Part shown: positions 1 to 11,449 of the stretch, piece by piece
Layout of the letters: each line of letters opens with the position of its first letter
How positions within the stretch are numbered: the stretch's first letter is position 1
Source: Lates calcarifer
Lineage: Eukaryota > Chordata > Actinopteri > Centropomidae
Direction: 5' to 3'
NCBI RefSeq assembly: GCF_001640805.2
Contig: NC_066848.1
Location: forward strand, 23,298,483-23,362,482
DNA: 64,000 nt
Made by a program: the position numbers and the translations under genes
Notes under the pieces: generated by a model
The model's input: the letters and a program-made list of their open reading frames with translations, nothing else
Databases searched by the model: none
What the model was told of the DNA's origin: nothing

Positions 1-562
1 TCCTTGTATAACAAGAATGAGAGTTGTGTCCTTGTTCCTGGCAGCTCTGCCTCTTCACTGATTCTTTTGTTGACTTTTATAGACAGACACAGCCATTGTG
101 GAAAAAATGTCCAATATGGGGAACCTTGAGAGACCCAACAAGTTAGAAGTGAGTTGCTGCTGCTAGGTAAAGTATCCATAGGTCTCTCTGGGTCTTGCTG
201 TTGACTTAGTGTAAGACAGAAAAATTAGGATGGCCATTGGAAATGTTACAGTGTCAGCAGTACCAAAGATAGAGCTGAGCATAAAGGGGAAGTTTGCCAG
301 TCCATCCATGTTATAACCCTTTTCACTGTTCATTAGGTTAGGGTAGTGACTGAAAAAATGAGATTGGGGATTCCAGCGCTCGAAAGAATTTCTTTCACAA
401 AATGTCTGGGGTCCCCCTTAGGCTGTGATCAGACAGACTTTAACCCTCATCATTCACTTAAATGAGGCCAGTCTGGCATGACAGCTGCAGAGCCAAAGCA
501 GAGAACTCCAGCTAAAAAGAGCAGGGTCATCTGTTGAACCTGGCCCAACTTTTATCACAACA

Positions 563-570
563 TGACGTCA
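563..570. promoter_or_regulatory. Perfect CRE palindrome TGACGTCA
   Basis: Isolated consensus CREB/ATF motif in unique-looking noncoding DNA. Confidence 0.25.
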
Positions 571-1857
571 TCATTGCAAGACACTGCAATCAAATACATG
601 CAAGTGCACATTCTCTTTCCAGAGTTGTAAAGTCCTTTCTCACAGTATCATAATGCAGTTTTTTGGCATCTAATAAGACATCAAATGCATTAATGTTACT
701 CCAACTGGACTTTCTGGGTCAGATTTAATTGTTTTTGGTGCTGACTATACCTGAAGCAACACACTCCCACCAATGCAGCTTCCACCCATCTGAAGTGAAT
801 GTCAGATGGTTGGATAGCTTCACACCCCTCTTTCCTATATACCTTTCCAACGTTGGTCCCATCATTTCTGTGACTTTCCAACAGCTGGCCAGCTGTGCAG
901 TGGTGAAAAAAAGTTGAACCTCATTCTCCAGCTATCATTTTTTCATCTGTTACACAGCTATTTTTGTCACTTTTGCGGCAGATTATATATCCCCTGGATG
1001 TGGCTAGGGAGAGGGACACCTGGATTACCTTGCTTAGCCTGTTCCAACTGGGATCAGGACTTGGGTAAACATGGTAAAATTGATTGAATGGATTAGAAGA
1101 GGTATTGATGTAAATACTAATAAGTATTCATGGCATAAGTAGTGTATGTTCAGTTTTCTCTTAACTCAACTATAAAGTTATATCTCAAGTCACTTTCTAT
1201 CACTATCAATGTAAGACCATGGTGATTCATATTTGGGTATTTATGACCCTTAAGTAAGAGACTGCAAGAGAGACAATGAGGGCAGCAAAGACAGGAATAA
1301 AAAAAATAAAAATATTTCAAAAATACTTCCCCCACCACACCAACCTGTCCCTCTCCTCTTCTGTCCTTTACAGCTGGTACCTCCTGTCCTTTGCAAACAC
1401 AACATCCTGAAAGTCTCAGCTCTACCCAGCTCCCTCCTTCTTTGTCTGACTGTCTCTGTCTCTCCAGAGGGTGTAAGGGCAACAATCCCATCCTCTTTGA
1501 AGTATCAGACAATGTTTTGTAATACGGGGATGAGCAAGGGTCAGGACTGTACACACACTTTCAGCCTTGAGTAAAACTGGCAGCAAAGCTCATGAATTAG
1601 AAGGGAGCAAAGTTATTATGGTAACCCCAGAGAGGCCTTCCTCCCTCCACTCCCCTCTCAGCCCACCTCAGGGTGCTTTGAAATGAGAGAGAGAGGGTAG
1701 ATAAACAAGGGATAAAGAGGAAGAGTGGGGGTGAGGGAGCACACACAGCATGCAGCATCCCATGCTGAAGAGGTCTCAGTCTTCCCCCCCGGAGAATGAA
1801 AACACTGATAAGGAAAACAGGGAGGGAGCAACACCATCTTCTTCCTGTGTGCTGTTG

Positions 1858-1940
1858 AGAGAGATGGGATAGAGAGGAGAGGAGAGGAGAGAAGGAGAAA
1901 GGAGGGTGGAGGGCAAGATGAGGACAGGAAAGGAGGGGTG
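1858..1940 (+). repeat. Polypurine tract (GGAGA)n-like
   Basis: GAGAGGAGAGGAGAGGAGAG and continuing G/A-only runs; mirror-like and triplex-capable. Confidence 0.8.
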
Positions 1941-2304
1941 TAATAAAGACAGCATAACAATTTAAAGAAAGAAAAGAATAGGGCAGTATGCCAGCAGGAC
2001 TTTAGTTGGGACAGGCTGATATTAAAGAGAGGCATAATTGCTGGTTCCAAGTTGATGCAAACTCAAAACTATGTTATGTCCATTTCCACAGCAATAATTC
2101 TATCAGAACAGCAAGAGTCATGTCAGGTGTTCCTCCTTCTCTCCAAATGATGTTAAGCTTGGTGTTAATGATGTTACCATGAATAAAACCTTCCTTCCTA
2201 TAATATTTAGGCTTTTAATGTGAAAAACATCAGGAAATGTTGAATTTGCTTGCCGTACAGTAGCTTTACATCAACCAGGAGTAAAAAGTACAGTATAGTA
2301 CAGT

Positions 2305-2450
2305 AAAAAAAAAAAAAAAAATCTGGAATTGATTAGAACAGCAGAGAAGATGAGAGTGAATGGAGAGGACGGCAAGGAGGAAAAGAAGAGACCATAATCC
2401 AGTCGCTCAGAGTAGAGTGAAAGGAGGTGGAGGAGGAGGAGGAGGATTTG
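2305..2450 (+). repeat. A17 run and purine-rich tract with (GGA)n
   Basis: A17 at 2305-2321, then an almost entirely purine stretch ending in GGAGGAGGAGGAGGAGG. Confidence 0.75.
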
Positions 2451-3235
2451 TTGTTTTCTTTCCTGTGTGTTGATAAAACTGGACAGGAAGGAAGCGCCCC
2501 AGTGAGGACCAGTAAACTCCACTGACTGTGCCAGGGCCATTACCGCTGCATTGTTCTCCATCAGCCTCTGGTACTGGCTCCTGACTTCATTATCTCACTG
2601 CTATTGTCTCAGGACCCTTAGGTGATGAGCATAACAACTTGACGACACCCATGGAGACACACAGCCTCACACATACACATACACATACACACAAACACAC
2701 ACTAAGAGACAAACAGAGCAGACTAAAAAAAGAAATAGAATAGCAATGACTGTGCCTGTGTCTGTCTGTCTGTGCGTGCGTGTGTGTCTGTGTGTTTGGT
2801 TACCACCCTTGGTTGGGCTACAGTAAAAAGACCAAAACAGGCCAGATGGCCACTGTCAAGTCATTCTTCTCCTGTTGTATATCTTTCTTTCTTTAACTAT
2901 CCTATATTTATTTCCATCACATCTTTAAATCCTTTCAGTGTCTGACAAAGTGACCAAACTCCTTCTGTCTTCACAGTTCTACTTCCATAGCAGGATTGGT
3001 TTATGATTTTTCACACTAGTCAGAGCTTTATTAACTGTCAAAAATTTAACTTTTCAAAAAACAATCTTCTCTCTCTTTCAGACACAGACAACCTGGTTAA
3101 CAAGTTAGTTACTATGCTAACAGAATGATGTGGTTGGCCAGCAATACAGCTAAGTAGGTAGCATGCTAGGTAGGCAATTCGACCAGTGAGTATTAAACTA
3201 ATATACAACAACTTTTAAATCTCAGAGTGAACAAT

Positions 3236-3398
3236 GGAGACTTGAAAAGTAACCCCTTTTGGTAATCTATTGATTTTAAGAATGTAACTATATTCTGGTT
3301 ACTACCTAATTAAACTGTAACTAAATACAGTTAGTAATATTTTATATTCTGAATGTGTAACTCTGTTACATGTATTTTGTTAGTCCCCAACACTGCCA
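3236..3398 (+). repeat. Teleost 'AAAGTAACTGTAATC...CCCAACACTG' repeat
   Basis: AAAAGTAACCCC, GTAATCTATTGATTTTAAG, ACTGTAACTAAATACAG and GTAACTCTGTTACATG, ending TCCCCAACACTGCC: the typical terminal signature of this family. Confidence 0.55.
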
Positions 3399-3705
3399 AC
3401 TGTACACTACCTGCTTAGCACCAACCATAGGACACCAAACACTACTGTTCTTTTGTATGGGAACATATTATGGTGGATTATCATTAACATATTCCACAGT
3501 CAGGTTAAACAAGACTGTACAGGACTGTGTCTCAGTGCAGAGACATTGTGAACACTTTAAACTCAAGGTGACAGTGAAAGACTCAATACAGGAGATATAT
3601 CAAACTTAGTGTTGAAAATATAGAACATTCAGTGTCTGTTTACTGAGACAGATAAGTAAGTAAGTAAAGAATGTGAAAATGACAGGGGTGTGTGTGAGGG
3701 TAATA

Positions 3706-3708
<3 letters not shown>

Positions 3709-3743
<35 letters not shown>
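3709..3743 (+). repeat. (TG)n microsatellite
   Basis: About 17 perfect TG units. The Cys/Val and His/Thr frames over it are artefacts. Confidence 0.95.
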
Positions 3744-3744
<1 letters not shown>

Positions 3745-4049
3745 AGTCCATCCATGCAGTGACTTAATGTGTACCAAACACAGACCGACCATGTGCCTTT
3801 TAGCAAGCAAACAGCGTGCCATTAGTTTCTGTGGTCTAAATCAAAACCACCGCTTGTCACAATATCCTGCTGTTTTAGTGCGCGCTCACATGGCTTTTCT
3901 TTACTTATTCAGTTTGCGGCTGACAATGTTTGACTGTTTAAAATTTCCCTCTTTTTTTCATTTTTGAGGGAAAGTTTGAGCCCCCTTCAGAGCGCCTTTG
4001 AGATGAAGCCATTTGGACAGCAAGTTGAGAGAACCAGAGCATTTTTGTT

Positions 4050-4115
4050 TAAAAGATTTTTTTCTCTCTCTTTCCATCTCTCTCTCTCTTCTCTCTCTCT
4101 CTCTCTCTCTCCTTC
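4050..4115 (+). repeat. (TC)n microsatellite, imperfect
   Basis: TC runs broken by TTCC and TTC. Confidence 0.9.
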
Positions 4116-4204
4116 TCACTATATCCCTCTTTCCATCAGTGAGGGAGTGGACTAGACAGGAGAAGAGGGATTGGGTTGTGATGTTTTCCGTGCAGCCATA
4201 AATA

Positions 4205-4450
4205 AGTCTGTCCCCGCTCATGCTTTATGGAATCCAGAGCCTCTTTATCCCTTCCATGTGTTCCCTATGAGCCAGGGCCCTGACCTTTGACCCCCTGGGC
4301 CCTTGACTCAGTTATCTCAGGCCCAAGAGACACAGTGTGTGTGGGTATGTGTTGGTGGGGTGGAGTTGATCAGGGGTTGATTATCTCATGACCCCATTCC
4401 CCCTCCCTGCATCACCTTACCCCCCATCTTCATTTCACAGGCTATAAAAC
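4205..4450. other. Candidate conserved noncoding island
   Basis: Higher-complexity, repeat-free stretch with a DR1 site, CCCTTGACTCAGTTATCTCAG and GGTTGATTATCTCATG (GATA-like). No open frame or splice-site-bounded exon is convincing. Conservation cannot be tested here. Confidence 0.3.
4281..4293 (-). promoter_or_regulatory. DR1 nuclear-receptor motif (complement)
   Basis: TGACCTTTGACCC, the reverse complement of GGGTCAAAGGTCA, within a GC-richer candidate conserved noncoding stretch. Confidence 0.35.
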
Positions 4451-4569
4451 ACATATACTCAGACACAGACACACACCAGGTGGAGTGGTTCAACTGTCAC
4501 TTTGTTGAACACCTCCAGGCCAGTCTGACCTCAGCTATTTCACAGATATGTCCTCTAGTGTAGTGCACA

Positions 4570-4591
4570 AACACACACACACACACACACA
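4570..4591 (+). repeat. (CA)n microsatellite
   Basis: About ten perfect units. Confidence 0.93.
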
Positions 4592-4681
4592 GCGATTCCA
4601 TCACATTTACGACTAAACATCATTTGTAAAAGAATATTACATTTATGTGTCTGTGCAGCTATTTGTCATCATTTTGGTTCT

Positions 4682-4830
4682 GACTGAAATATCTCGACCG
4701 CTACTAGATGAACCCCGGAGACACTGTGTGATTTGGCACAGATATCTACGGTCCCCTGAGGACAAATCCTGATGACTTTGGTGATACATTGATTTGTCAA
4801 CTAGCAGCACCAGCAGGTCAAAAAAGTATC
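4682..4830 (+). repeat. Percomorph 'AAATATCTCAACAACTATTGGATGGATT' repeat (copy 1)
   Basis: TGAAATATCTCGACCGCTAC, TTTGGCACAGATATC, GACTTTGGTGATACATTG and AGCACCAGCAGGTCAAA match the recalled family in order. Confidence 0.66.
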
Positions 4831-5599
4831 TAGAGATCTAAACATCTGTTTATTGCTTTATTGCTTTATTGCTACAACAGTGCCAGTACAGTACAGCTTT
4901 AAAACTTTGTGCACTTTTTTCCTTTTAGAAATTATACACTTTGTGTCATAGTGCCAATACTGTTTTGGAATTACCACATAAACCTATGATCCCAGTGAAA
5001 ACAGTTGATAGAAAATTCCTTATCCTGTTGAGCTGCAGCCACATTGTTTCTGCAAAGACACATTGTTTTTGAATTTTCTTTTTCTTTTTTGTGTGTTTTT
5101 TAAGCCTGAAGCATGGAAATAAGCCTTAATTTTTGACAAGTTAGCACGTATGTTTGTTTCACTGCAGCTGCCCACAATATTCTAGACAGTGATATAAAAG
5201 CATCTACTTTAACTGCCATGCAGTAAATGGACACATAGGATAAGTTCACCAATCAGTATACATACATCAGTTTTAGCACTGAGACAGGATGAATGTGATT
5301 TATTTGCACTGGAGACGGACTACACAGATTCTTGTGTGTTTAGTCATTTGTATCATCAGAGACATGCTTAACTCTGTTCTGGTGCATTCTTACTGCAACG
5401 CTCTTCTCTTCTTCTCTTCATTTGCAGCACACTTCTAAATGCTGCCTATGTTTTGTCAAGTTGATGGATATCTTTTAAATCTGCTTGTGTTTTCTCAAGT
5501 TGCAACATATTGGCCCCTCTCTTCCAGCTCTTTTGATGCTTCTATCCATACAATAATTCATCCACTACACATGTTCTCAGTGAATTTGTCAGTTGATTG

Positions 5600-5722
5600 C
5601 ATTTATATAACAAATCTGGCTGTATTTCCACATACATATGCTATTCGTTTTCACTGTCTTGTACTATTTCCTGATGCAATAGCACAATTTCCCTTTGGGA
5701 ATCATTAAAGTTAATGTTATCC
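5600..5722 (+). repeat. Retroposon-like 3' tail 'CAATTTCCCTTTGGGAATCATTAAAG'
   Basis: The sequence at 5679-5712 resembles the recalled teleost retroposon end AATTTCCCTTCGGGGATCAATAAAGT. The upstream part was not recognised. Confidence 0.42.
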
Positions 5723-6165
5723 TAGTGTAAGTATTTTGTCCCATGGTCCACTTTGTGATTGAGATGCCTACCTTGCCAAGAATAAAACAGAGAGGGAAAC
5801 AATGAATAGGCCTAGATGTAATCTGCATGTAATAAATATAGCCAATTGTATATTTACAGGGACATAATATCAGAAATACAAATATCAGCGTCACATTAAA
5901 CTTTAAAGGTACTGATTTTCAAATGTTTGTGATTAGAGGAGCTCAATATTTCTGATTGGACTGTGCTGAATGATTAACACATGGGAACTCTTTGACTAAA
6001 TGATCCTCTAAATGCTCTTTCATGAGCTGAGAGGTTAGTGTAGTGTATATGAGTGTTATGTGTAAGTGTACATGTGTGAGAGAGCTTTGGATTGAAATTG
6101 AAACAGCAGGGAGGCCAAGGCTGCTCTGTGTCAATAAGCCACAATCACTACTCGTCCACCTACCT

Positions 6166-6169
<4 letters not shown>

Positions 6170-6206
<37 letters not shown>
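6170..6206 (+). repeat. (CA)n microsatellite
   Basis: About 18 perfect units. Confidence 0.95.
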
Positions 6207-6209
<3 letters not shown>

Positions 6210-6249
6210 ACTGCATGGCTCTTTTAGTGCCTCATCCCAGGTTGCTCTG

Positions 6250-6480
6250 ATCTAAAGGGAAAAGGGCTAAAGCTCAAAGGTGAAAGGTCATCTGTACAGG
6301 GGGCTACTCTCTTTTTTATCCCCAGTTCCTAATTAGGCTTTAATCAAGCTAATTAAGCTTCATTAACTGGTCAGGGAGGCTGGGTGTGCTTAACCCAGGC
6401 CAGACCTCTCCCCCATTTACAAGCTGCAGGGGGACGGTTAGGGGTTGTTGGTGGGCTGGGGGTGTAGGAAGAGAAAATAG
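6250..6480. other. Candidate conserved noncoding island with homeodomain-type sites
   Basis: Contains CCTAATTAGGC, AAGCTAATTAAGC and TTCATTAAC (dense TAAT cores) after a DR1 motif, followed by GGCTTAACCCAGG-like and GGGGGACGG segments. Repeat-free and compositionally distinct from its CA-rich flanks. Confidence 0.35.
6278..6290 (+). promoter_or_regulatory. DR1 nuclear-receptor motif
   Basis: AGGTGAAAGGTCA, preceded by CAA as in HNF4/COUP-TF sites, at the edge of a candidate conserved noncoding island. Confidence 0.35.
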
Positions 6481-6543
6481 AGGTTCCCCCAGAAAAATCT
6501 GGTTTTCTAACCAGATGAATCTGTTACATAATGGGGAGAGGGG

Positions 6544-6575
6544 TATGTGCATATATGTATGTATATATGCACATA
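6544..6575. repeat. 13-bp-arm AT-rich inverted repeat, 6-base loop
   Basis: TATGTGCATATAT and ATATATGCACATA around GTATGT; can form a hairpin or cruciform. Followed by further ATATATGCAT units. Confidence 0.85.
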
Positions 6576-6719
6576 TAATCATATGTATGAAGATATATGC
6601 ATTTAATTAAAACCAGCACTTTATTATGTCGACATTAGAAAAGAAGTGTGTCTTTCTGCATTTTCTGGGTATGTGTGTGTTCACTATGTGTGTGTGTGTG
6701 AACATCCTTTTGTAGTCTG

Positions 6720-7160
6720 ACGTCCCCAGTGCGAGTCCCGGGCCACTGCAGGCCTGTGGTCCAGAGAAAGGCCTCTTTGTGTCAGTATGGGACCAATCGG
6801 CCACTTCTGCACTCTTGGCTCTCCCTCAAGCCCTGGCCGACCTCCAGATCATCCCAGAACCAGGCCAGGCCTCGTATCTCTGTAGTCCATCCCAGACAAA
6901 GAGCCTCCACACTATGCTGACTCTTCTCTCTACACCCCACCTCCGCCATTCCCTCCCCTCCATCACAAACTGGGTTACAACAGTCCACCCAGCCATTAAT
7001 GTTGACATCAATACCTTCCATTGATCCAAATGAAATTTTCCCTAGTAATGCATGATTTCCTATTCAATTATGTAATTTGCTTCTAAGTTCATGAGGAGAA
7101 TACAGCCCTTAATGATTTATTTAGGACGCATTGCCGCACTTTCCCCCTCACTTTTCTTGG
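6720..7160. other. Candidate conserved noncoding island
   Basis: GC-richer block (6720-6920) followed by an AT-rich block with AATGCATGATTT, TTCAATTATGTAATTTGC and CCTTAATGATTTATTTAGG. Overlapping open frames on both strands carry no recognisable domain. Confidence 0.3.
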
Positions 7161-7525
7161 AACTAGTCTTTTCTTGAAAACATGCACGTGTTTGAAAAGA
7201 AAAATGTAAGTATGCGTGAGAGGAGACTTTTCATTTGTTTCCAGCAAAGAATAATTTGAAAATATGAACTGTGTGTTCTAAATCTGTGTTATATTGCTTA
7301 AGCTTAGCTTCATTTTATCACTACTGCTTTCAAGCCAAGTCAAGTGAAGACTAGGCAGATACATGCTATTCAGGTTTAGGAAAAAAAATGCAGGTTTTGT
7401 GTCTGTAAGGTTTGTACCTATGCACACATTTTAAACACCATACATTATTTGGTTTGATTGATTTTGAAAACAATCAGACTTGCCTTGCAGATCTCCAGAT
7501 GACCCCAGCTGTACCCATGGGACAG

Positions 7526-7545
7526 AGGTGAGAGGTCAGAGGTCA
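7526..7545 (+). promoter_or_regulatory. Triple nuclear-receptor half-site, two overlapping DR1 elements
   Basis: Three half-sites spaced by one base each: AGGTGA-G-AGGTCA-G-AGGTCA. DR1 sites bind RXR heterodimers, HNF4 and COUP-TF in vertebrates (established). Use here is inference. Confidence 0.42.
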
Positions 7546-8452
7546 ACTTCCTCTACTTCCACTGTGGAGTGAGATGTTCCAGTGACTGTCTACACCCATA
7601 ATGTTGTTTTGGAGAGAGGTCCTGAGCTGGTGGTCAGGGGTTCAGTTTATTTACTGGAACTGTTGATTTTATTTTGCTAAACTTTCAAAAATTTTGTTGA
7701 CAAAAAATTGCTGCACAGTCATGCAGCCTGCAGGGTTTCAAATGATTTTAAGACATTTGTGTGGTTTTCTTGCCCAGAGGGAACTTCTTGGAACTTTCTT
7801 AGAGCCCATAAGAAGCATCCAAAACAGATTTTGTTTGCATCAGTGGGAAAATCAACTTATGTGTGGTCCAGCTGCATGTCTCTCATATTTAGTAAGCTCA
7901 TATACCATGCCAAAGTGTCCTTTAAGTAATATCTCTAGGTACCACTATGTAATATGCATTTATTATATGATACACTGGGATTCTTATTCTGACTATAGCC
8001 TGAAAATAAACAGCCACCAGCAGTGATGCATTCAAGAAAGTGCCTTCAAGCACGCCTTATGAAATTTTGTATCTGATTGCAACAATATTTTTTATTTTAT
8101 GTAACTTCAGTGCTAACTCTGTGTATAACTTGGGTTGGGTTTTGTCCTGTTCACACATCTGGATTTAACAGTTGGAGTGCTCGCAGTAACACACACATTT
8201 TTTTATGGGGTGGATTTCCCCTCATGGAGTGCCTGTGGAGCCCCTCTCCTCCAGAGGAAATCAGCCTGCTGGTGAAGGTTTTACCGCCTTAAATGGGACT
8301 GCAAATTGCTGCACCTCAATTATTTGAATCCCAACCAATAATTAGTGTGCCACTCACTTGCTTACTTGCATAGAGGAAGAGATTCACACCTCAGGTGAGT
8401 GTTGCGGCAGCCTGTTTTTTTCCCCCCAGCATTATTCGCTTCATTATACTAT

Positions 8453-8468
8453 TACTATTATAATAGTA
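8453..8468. repeat. 16-bp perfect palindrome in AT-rich DNA
   Basis: TACTATTATAATAGTA within a TACTAT/ATAGTA-rich stretch. Confidence 0.8.
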
Positions 8469-8810
8469 GTACTATTATATAGCTCTCTCCTGTGCTTTGT
8501 TGACTTTGTTGCTGTTGAATTTTCTGCATAATGTGCACGCATACATACCTGCCCACACACAGAGAAAAAGCCTAAAGATACACTCAAATCACATCAACCT
8601 GAGGACTCTGATGAAGTGGCCTTGAGCATGAGGTTGAATGTCTGCTAGCTCCAGGTGAAAATAGAGAAAACCAGAGGAAGTGCTGACAGTCCACATTACT
8701 GCTGCAGTGCTGCTGCAGTGAGTGGCAGACGCATTAAATCTACCCACAGCTGGCAGGACACTGAGCTTCCTAACACTGATCCCAAGGAATGTGAAGGAAT
8801 TCATGAAGAA

Positions 8811-8812
<2 letters not shown>

Positions 8813-8842
<30 letters not shown>
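8813..8842 (+). repeat. (CA)n microsatellite
   Basis: About 15 perfect units. Confidence 0.95.
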
Positions 8843-8844
<2 letters not shown>

Positions 8845-10851
8845 TAGCAGAAACCAGGAGAGTGTCCCAGGGAACTCTGTTTGTACACCCTCCTCTTGGT
8901 CTAATAGCAAGTCATTATCCCCCTTTAACCCCTTAGCGTGACATGTCAGTCTTCCTCTATGCATACAGCACAGTACATCCTGTGTATGTATGTATGTGTG
9001 TGGAGGGGTTTTCCCATAACTGTATGGCAGCCTGCCAAAAAGACCTGGTATGATTGTGTGCATTTGTTAAATTGAGCTAAATCACACATTTAGTGCAGAA
9101 TCCTGTCTGAAACTCCATTAAATCACATGTGTAGACACATGCAAGCTTTCTCACAAGCCTCCTGAACAGACACACATACGCACAGACACAAACCCCACTA
9201 GTTGGGCTCTGCCTTGTACACAGAGAGCGTGAAGGCATGGAAAATCCCCCCTCACAATCGCAATTCCACACCTTTAGTGTTGTTGTCAGGAACGTCAGAC
9301 ACGGCTGTCTGTAGATATGGGCAGGGCTGGGGCTGGTTACGCTGTATTGTATAGAAGATATGGGTAAAAGCTTGCCCGCACATCCACTCTTCGTTCCACC
9401 AAACAGGTTCTCTCATCCGTCACGTCCCCCCCTCTCTACAAGCAGGCATGAGCCCTCCCCTGCCACCTCTGACCCCCCCCTTTAAGAAAAAACAGTCTTT
9501 CAGCTCCAGAGGAGGAGGAGGTGAGGGGGTGACAGGAGGAGACTAATGCAGAGAGATGGATTTTAGTTACACACAAACCAGTACAGCCCACTACCACCCG
9601 CTTCCGGCCCTAGTACAAACACAGGCCTTGCTGCAACAGAGTGTCTTCAGTGTGGAATGAAGAGCTTGGCTAAAAATAGGACATCTGGTCGGCATTTATT
9701 ACTAATAACCACAGTTACATATGCACTCACGCACATGCAGGCACAAAAACACATCCAGGTCAATGTTTCTACCAGATTTGTTTTAAATATCTCCACTAAA
9801 ATCCAGGCTGAGAAAAGTCTTTTAAGACATATGTGTAAACCAATGCATACATGACATTCATACATAATGCATGATATAAAAAAAATAATATTTTTCTATT
9901 GTACTATATGCACTGCATGTCAGCTCCCACCCACCCACAATCAGACAAACAGAGAAAAAAAGAGACAGAGCCCAGTTGGTTTCACTTATTAACCCAAATG
10001 AAAAGAGATTATATTACCAGAAATGGTAGGAACAGCAGGTTTTGCTTAGAGCTTGGCACATACAGCAAGGACACTGGAGAAAAATGGTTCAAAACAGACC
10101 TTGACTCAGTCAATGAGCTAACCAGAGAGCAGTGTGTCACAACTCATACACTCCATTTCATCAGAATCGACCAAATCCGCAAGAACGTACAGTACAAATG
10201 GCTTAAAAAAGGAGTTGAGCTACACATGTTTTTAGGCAAATTTGTTTGCTGAAGAGAAGGAAGAGATTTAAGTGCCTGACTAGAATTTCTCATGGTGTTT
10301 GGACGTCTACCTGTTGGCTGCAGTTCTTGGCAGTGTCTGTAATGATTAGAAAAAGTAATGGTGATAACTTGATCTCTTTATCAGAACAGTGCTGTACACC
10401 ACAGCAACTCCAGGAGCCTATTACTCCCCCTATTCTTAAATTCACACTTTACAACTACAGTTACAACATAACTACTATTTAGTTGAGTTTTACTCATCAC
10501 TAAATTAAAATAGTTTGCACCTCAGAAACTAGTTCTTATATGGAGACTAGATGGATCAGGTTTAGCTGTTATGAACCAACTGACAAAGCTAGTGTTAGCT
10601 TGATAGTATGAAAATGTTGTTTAACAATGATGTAAATTCGGGCAATTTAGAATTATATTTCATAAAAATAACACAAATTACAAAATGTCAAGTGAAAAAT
10701 GTTAGACTAATTGATCATTAGCACAGGGTTACGTTGGCATTATCAGATATGTCCTACTAATTTTTCCATTTTGGCTATATAAATAAAAGTCATGCCTACA
10801 TTTAAAAATGGTTGTCACTCACTCTACATTTTGGAATACACATTAATTTAT

Positions 10852-11180
10852 GGGTGAGAAGCTCAATACCACTTTCATATATGTTCACAAAATATTAACC
10901 TGTAGCCAGTTGTAGGAGCTTAGCCTAGCTTAAAGAGTGGAAATGAAGAGAAACAGATAACAAATCCCACCTACCAGCACATCTGATGCTCATTAATTCA
11001 TACATTGTATCTCATTTGTTTCGTCTGTACATAAACTTACCAAAAAAACTTGCAAAAACAAACACGCTACAGAACACGGAGGTTATGGGCAGGACTATTT
11101 CTTGGTTGCATGCAGTCATTTCCAAGAAACTCCCCCACATAAAACCACAACTTGTTTTTAAACTTTGGATTTTTGGTTTG
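10852..11180 (+). repeat. Percomorph 'TACCAGCACCTCT...GGACTATTTCTTGG' repeat (copy 1)
   Basis: Starts GGGTGAGAAGCTCAATACCAC, then TAGCCAGTTGTAGGAGCTTAG, CCTACCAGCACATCTGATGC, ATCTCATTTGTTTCGTCTGTAC, GTTATGGGCAGGACTATTTC and TTCCAAGAAACTCCC. These blocks occur in the order I recall for a highly abundant percomorph interspersed repeat. Confidence 0.7.
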
Positions 11181-11449
11181 GTTCTATAAAACTGTTACAT
11201 TTGGAAGTTATATTATGGCTCTTGATGCTACAGTGCTTCAGAGGTTTCCTAGCAAATGATTTACGCGTTTTTAAGTTTTACGTCTTACTGGCAACATGTC
11301 TGAAGTATTAACAGTCCCACCATTTTCTGAAACCAGCAGGTAGTTACTAAGAACTTAGGAAGGACTAACACATATGGATTTATGAATTGCCGGTACAACC
11401 CAATCCAGGTGTTTCTTTATGCTGTTTACTTAAAGTTCCACCGAAGACG

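Larger units (their letters stand above)
1..3235. other. Noncoding, no gene recognised
   Basis: Holds one CRE, purine tracts and CACACAT/TCTG simple repeats (2660-2800). The block 410-620 is unique-looking. Open frames on both strands lack domains. Confidence 0.5.
7160..10850. other. Noncoding, no gene recognised
   Basis: AT-rich unique DNA with the triple DR1 at 7.53 kb, a CA array at 8.8 kb and a C-rich block at 9.43-9.54 kb. The open frame at 9899-10252 shows no domain. Confidence 0.5.

Noticed and set aside
3606..3822. His/Thr- and Cys/Val-rich frames over TG/CA arrays (also near 6.2, 8.8, 19.1, 24.7, 42.5, 44.1, 50.8 kb)
   Set aside because: Direct translations of dinucleotide repeats.
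9899..10252. 117-residue open frame
   Set aside because: No domain, biased by A-rich sequence, no plausible splice or promoter context.
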